55,341 nucleotides of DNA, from the NCBI GenBank assembly GCA_042093735.1, contig JBELEM010000013.1:1-55341 (forward strand), given 5' to 3'. The DNA is from Hellea sp042093735 (GTDB taxonomy: Bacteria > Pseudomonadota > Alphaproteobacteria > Caulobacterales > Maricaulaceae). A model generated the notes under the pieces. The model was not told the origin of the DNA and ran no database searches. It was given only the letters and a program-made list of their open reading frames with translations. Made by a program: the position numbers and the translations under genes. The number at the start of each line of letters is the position of its first letter. Positions within the stretch are counted from its first letter, which is position 1. Positions 53,088 through 55,341 of the stretch are shown here, piece by piece.

Positions 53088-54707
53088 ATGCTGTTTTTTT
53101 CAAAATGGAAAATATCCTTAATTCTTAGTTGTCTTCTTTTAGGTTTCGTTTTTGCATTACCTAATGCTTTACCAAGTAATAGCCGAGCTAATATGCCGGG
53201 TATGTTTAACAGGACAATTAATTTAGGTCTCGATTTACAAGGTGGTGCTCACATGCTTCTGGAGGTTGATCTCTCGAGTGTAATGTCCCAAGCCTTAGAA
53301 AATGAAAAGGAAACAATTAGACAAGAGTTTCGGGAAGCTAATAGGCTTAGGACCGAAACAATTCGCGTTGACTCTGATTCAGACTCCATCTTTGTACGAT
53401 TAAGAAATAAAGAAGATTCTGAACGTGCTTATAATTTATTGCAATCCTTATCAAAACCTATCGACCCATCAAGCCTATCTCAGGAAAAAACAACTTTAGT
53501 TGAGAAGGATGGTGATAAAGACTTTAGGGTAATGATTACTGATGCGAATGTCGCGGATATACAAAAAAGAACGATTGCACAATCAATGAATGTTCTTAGG
53601 CGAAGAATAGATCCACAGGGTACCACGGAGATGACTATAGCACCAGAGGGCGACGACAGAATTTTACTTCAAATTCCTGGCGCTAAGAATGTTGATGACA
53701 TAAAAAGTGTCATAAATAAAACGGCTAATTTATCTTTCCACATGGTTAGAAAAGAGAGTAATAACGAAGCAGCCCTTCGCCTTGCTGAGGAAAAAGGAAC
53801 GGTTCCTCCAGGAGCCGCCTATTTTCCACAAGAGTTGGGCGGGGGCCTCATTGTAGAAAGACGAACTAAAATTACTGGGGAATGTTTAAAAACTTCCAGT
53901 GAAGGTCTTCACCCTGAAGGTAACTACCCGATAGTTAATTTTACATTTAATATAAGATGTGCTCGGCTTTTCGGTGAGTTGACTTCGAAAAATATTGGAC
54001 AGAGGTTTTCAGTTGTTCTTGATGATGTAATTATCACTGCACCCCGTATAAATGGAGCGATAACAGGTGGATCTGGCTTTATCGAAGGAAGCTTTACTTT
54101 AGAAAGCGCTCGCGAACTTTCGTTACTTTTAAATGCTGGAGCGCTACCAGCAAAATTAGTGATAGTTGAGGAAAGAACCGTTGGGCCAGGTTTAGGTCAA
54201 GATTCAATAAATGCTGGTAAAATTGCTTCTATAATAGGTCTGATAGGTGTTGGTTTGTTTATGTGGTTATCATATGGCCTTAGGTTTGGAACTATTGCTA
54301 ATATAGCTTTATCAACTAACATAGTTTTGATTGCTGGTGCACTATCTTTACTAGGCTCAACATTAACTTTACCAGGCATCGCGGGTATTATATTGACCAT
54401 AGGTATGGCTGTTGATGCTAATGTTTTAATTTTTGAAAGAATAAGAGAAGAAGCTCACTTAGGGCGGCCTCCTGTAAATGCAATTGAGACTGGTTACCGT
54501 AGGTCTCTAGCTCCGATTTTAGATGCAAACATAACCACTTTAATAGCAGCTGTGACTCTTTATTTTGTTGGTTCTGGGCCCGTGAGAGGTTTTGCGGTTA
54601 CTCTAGCTATTGGTATAATCATGTCAGTCTTTACTGCTGTGATTGTTGCTCGTTTAATAACAGCTACATGGTTAAGGCGTAATCGTCCAAAAAGCTTACC
54701 AATTTAG
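53088..54707 (+). CDS. secD: Protein translocase subunit SecD
   Basis: A 539-residue SecD. Helix one is followed by the NLGLDLQGGAHMLLEVDLSS signature, the periplasmic P1 domain with MNVLRRRIDPQGTTE, and RDxxx-type membrane region GKIASIIGLIGVGLFMWLSY, GMAVDANVLIFERIREE (proton path aspartate). It pulls proteins from the translocon using the proton gradient. secF starts 14 bases after the stop. Confidence 0.96.
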   Translation: MLFFSKWKISLILSCLLLGFVFALPNALPSNSRANMPGMFNRTINLGLDLQGGAHMLLEVDLSSVMSQALENEKETIRQEFREANRLRTETIRVDSDSDSIFVRLRNKEDSERAYNLLQSLSKPIDPSSLSQEKTTLVEKDGDKDFRVMITDANVADIQKRTIAQSMNVLRRRIDPQGTTEMTIAPEGDDRILLQIPGAKNVDDIKSVINKTANLSFHMVRKESNNEAALRLAEEKGTVPPGAAYFPQELGGGLIVERRTKITGECLKTSSEGLHPEGNYPIVNFTFNIRCARLFGELTSKNIGQRFSVVLDDVIITAPRINGAITGGSGFIEGSFTLESARELSLLLNAGALPAKLVIVEERTVGPGLGQDSINAGKIASIIGLIGVGLFMWLSYGLRFGTIANIALSTNIVLIAGALSLLGSTLTLPGIAGIILTIGMAVDANVLIFERIREEAHLGRPPVNAIETGYRRSLAPILDANITTLIAAVTLYFVGSGPVRGFAVTLAIGIIMSVFTAVIVARLITATWLRRNRPKSLPI

Positions 54708-54721
54708 GAAGAGAAGTTTCC

Positions 54722-55341
54722 ATGAAAGATATTTCTTTAGTAAAATTATTACCAATGGAACCTAAAGTTCCATTTATTAACTTACGGTTTTTTGCATCTG
54801 TGTTATCCGTCATCGCTTTACTTATGTCTGTTTATTTATTTAGTTCAAAGGGATTAAATTACGGAATTGACTTCACTGGCGGAACAGTAATTGAAATTGA
54901 TACAGGCGGGGATCCAGACTTAGCAAGAATAAGGACCGTTATTAATGAAGCAGGTTTTCCTGGCGCAACCGTACAAGGAATAGCTCCTGATGCTTCAAGT
55001 ACGTTAAATCATAATTATGTTCGAATTGGAATACCTCTCCAGAAAGAAACTGAGGAGACGGGTGCAGAGGCACAGCAGATAGCCATGAAAATGGCTCAAG
55101 AAGCATTAATCGAAAATATTGATGGATTTAAAGGGTCAGAAAATATTAGAAGTCAGGAAGCAGTTGGCTCTGCTGTTTCAGGAGAGCTGCGTCAAAAAGG
55201 AATTTTAGCAGTCGCTTTGGCCCTTTTAATGGTTTTGGGTTACATATGGTTTCGCTTTGAGTGGCAGTTTGGATTGGGTGCTGTTCTTGCTCTTTTTCAT
55301 GATGTTATTGTCACATTAGGATTATTTTCGTTATTAGGACT
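54722..55341 (+). CDS. secF: Protein translocase subunit SecF (truncated by window edge)
   Basis: The first 206 codons of SecF. Helix one (FFASVLSVIALLMSVYLFSS) is followed by GLNYGIDFTGGTVIEID, the SecF signature. Later come ENIRSQEAVGSAVSGELRQK and IWFRFEWQFGLGAVLALFHD (proton path). The remainder lies beyond the window. GGAAGAGAAG precedes the ATG. Confidence 0.95.
   Translation, partial: MKDISLVKLLPMEPKVPFINLRFFASVLSVIALLMSVYLFSSKGLNYGIDFTGGTVIEIDTGGDPDLARIRTVINEAGFPGATVQGIAPDASSTLNHNYVRIGIPLQKETEETGAEAQQIAMKMAQEALIENIDGFKGSENIRSQEAVGSAVSGELRQKGILAVALALLMVLGYIWFRFEWQFGLGAVLALFHDVIVTLGLFSLLG

Noticed and set aside
1..55341. Search for CRISPR arrays, toxin-antitoxin or phage-defence genes, transposases and tRNA genes
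   Set aside because: None seen by eye: no regularly spaced repeats, no integrase or transposase motifs, and no cloverleaf-like sequence with a TTC-type arm in the intergenic gaps.

Overview
The window is a stretch of ordinary chromosome from a low-GC (AT-rich), aerobic, Gram-negative alphaproteobacterium, probably a free-living marine or otherwise streamlined lineage. The assignment rests on gene content and order. Typically alphaproteobacterial blocks are pmbA / inositol-monophosphatase / DUF4170 / Kdo transferase / lpxK, ubiA-rsmE-gshA, lgt-MidA-pgeF with ubiK divergent, secG-pyrG, erpA with dgt divergent, then SPOR-nagZ-scpA-scpB-tatABC, and yajC-secD-secF. Coding density is very high, with many 1-8 base overlaps. 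I see no rRNA, tRNA, CRISPR array, insertion sequence, prophage or integrase. Genus-level assignment is not possible from reading alone.

Layout. 1-2.1 kb: the start of a 2-oxoacid:acceptor oxidoreductase subunit coupled to a GltD-like flavoprotein with a ferredoxin tail (minus). 2.2-3.7 kb: a GST-like protein and the tRNA hydroxylase TrhO. 3.9-10.8 kb: an acyl-CoA catabolism cluster (acyl-CoA ligase, SDR, thioesterase, iron alcohol dehydrogenase, two different acyl-CoA dehydrogenase subunits, MaoC hydratase). 10.8-13.1 kb: HAD phosphatase, a second MaoC protein, ribF. 13.1-17.4 kb: purD, xseA, a DUF2093 protein, an M23 peptidase, chorismate mutase. 17.4-26.2 kb: a lipid A / envelope locus on the minus strand (late acyltransferase, lpxK, waaA, DUF374 acyltransferase, MsbA-type ABC exporter, CysQ-like phosphatase fused to DUF4170, pmbA), with one plus-strand tyrosine-phosphatase-like gene inside it.

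26.3-29.4 kb: a MarR regulator, a candidate structured RNA, msrB, ubiA, rsmE. 29.5-34.1 kb: a 26-codon membrane peptide ORF, a Baeyer-Villiger-type monooxygenase, gshA, a POT peptide transporter. 34.2-38.3 kb: prs with a strong terminator, pgeF, a MidA methyltransferase, lgt, and ubiK on the opposite strand. 38.3-43.4 kb: an alpha/beta hydrolase, a D-aminoacylase-type amidohydrolase, a 42-codon membrane ORF, a Ca/Na antiporter, and a PTPS-family plus pteridine-reductase-family pair. 43.5-55.3 kb: secG, pyrG, a YceI lipoprotein, erpA, dgt, SPOR protein, nagZ, scpAB, tatABC, yajC, secD and a truncated secF.

Most of this is housekeeping: envelope biogenesis (lipid A, lipoprotein maturation, Sec and Tat export, peptidoglycan recycling), cofactor and nucleotide synthesis, redox repair and acyl-CoA oxidation. 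I found no obvious new defence or mobile system. The observations most worth a second look are a ~205-nt structured RNA candidate between msrB and the MarR gene, the phosphatase-DUF4170 fusion, two tiny membrane ORFs with good ribosome binding sites, a PTPS homologue without the usual catalytic cysteine beside a PTR1-like reductase, and an unequal acyl-CoA dehydrogenase pair.
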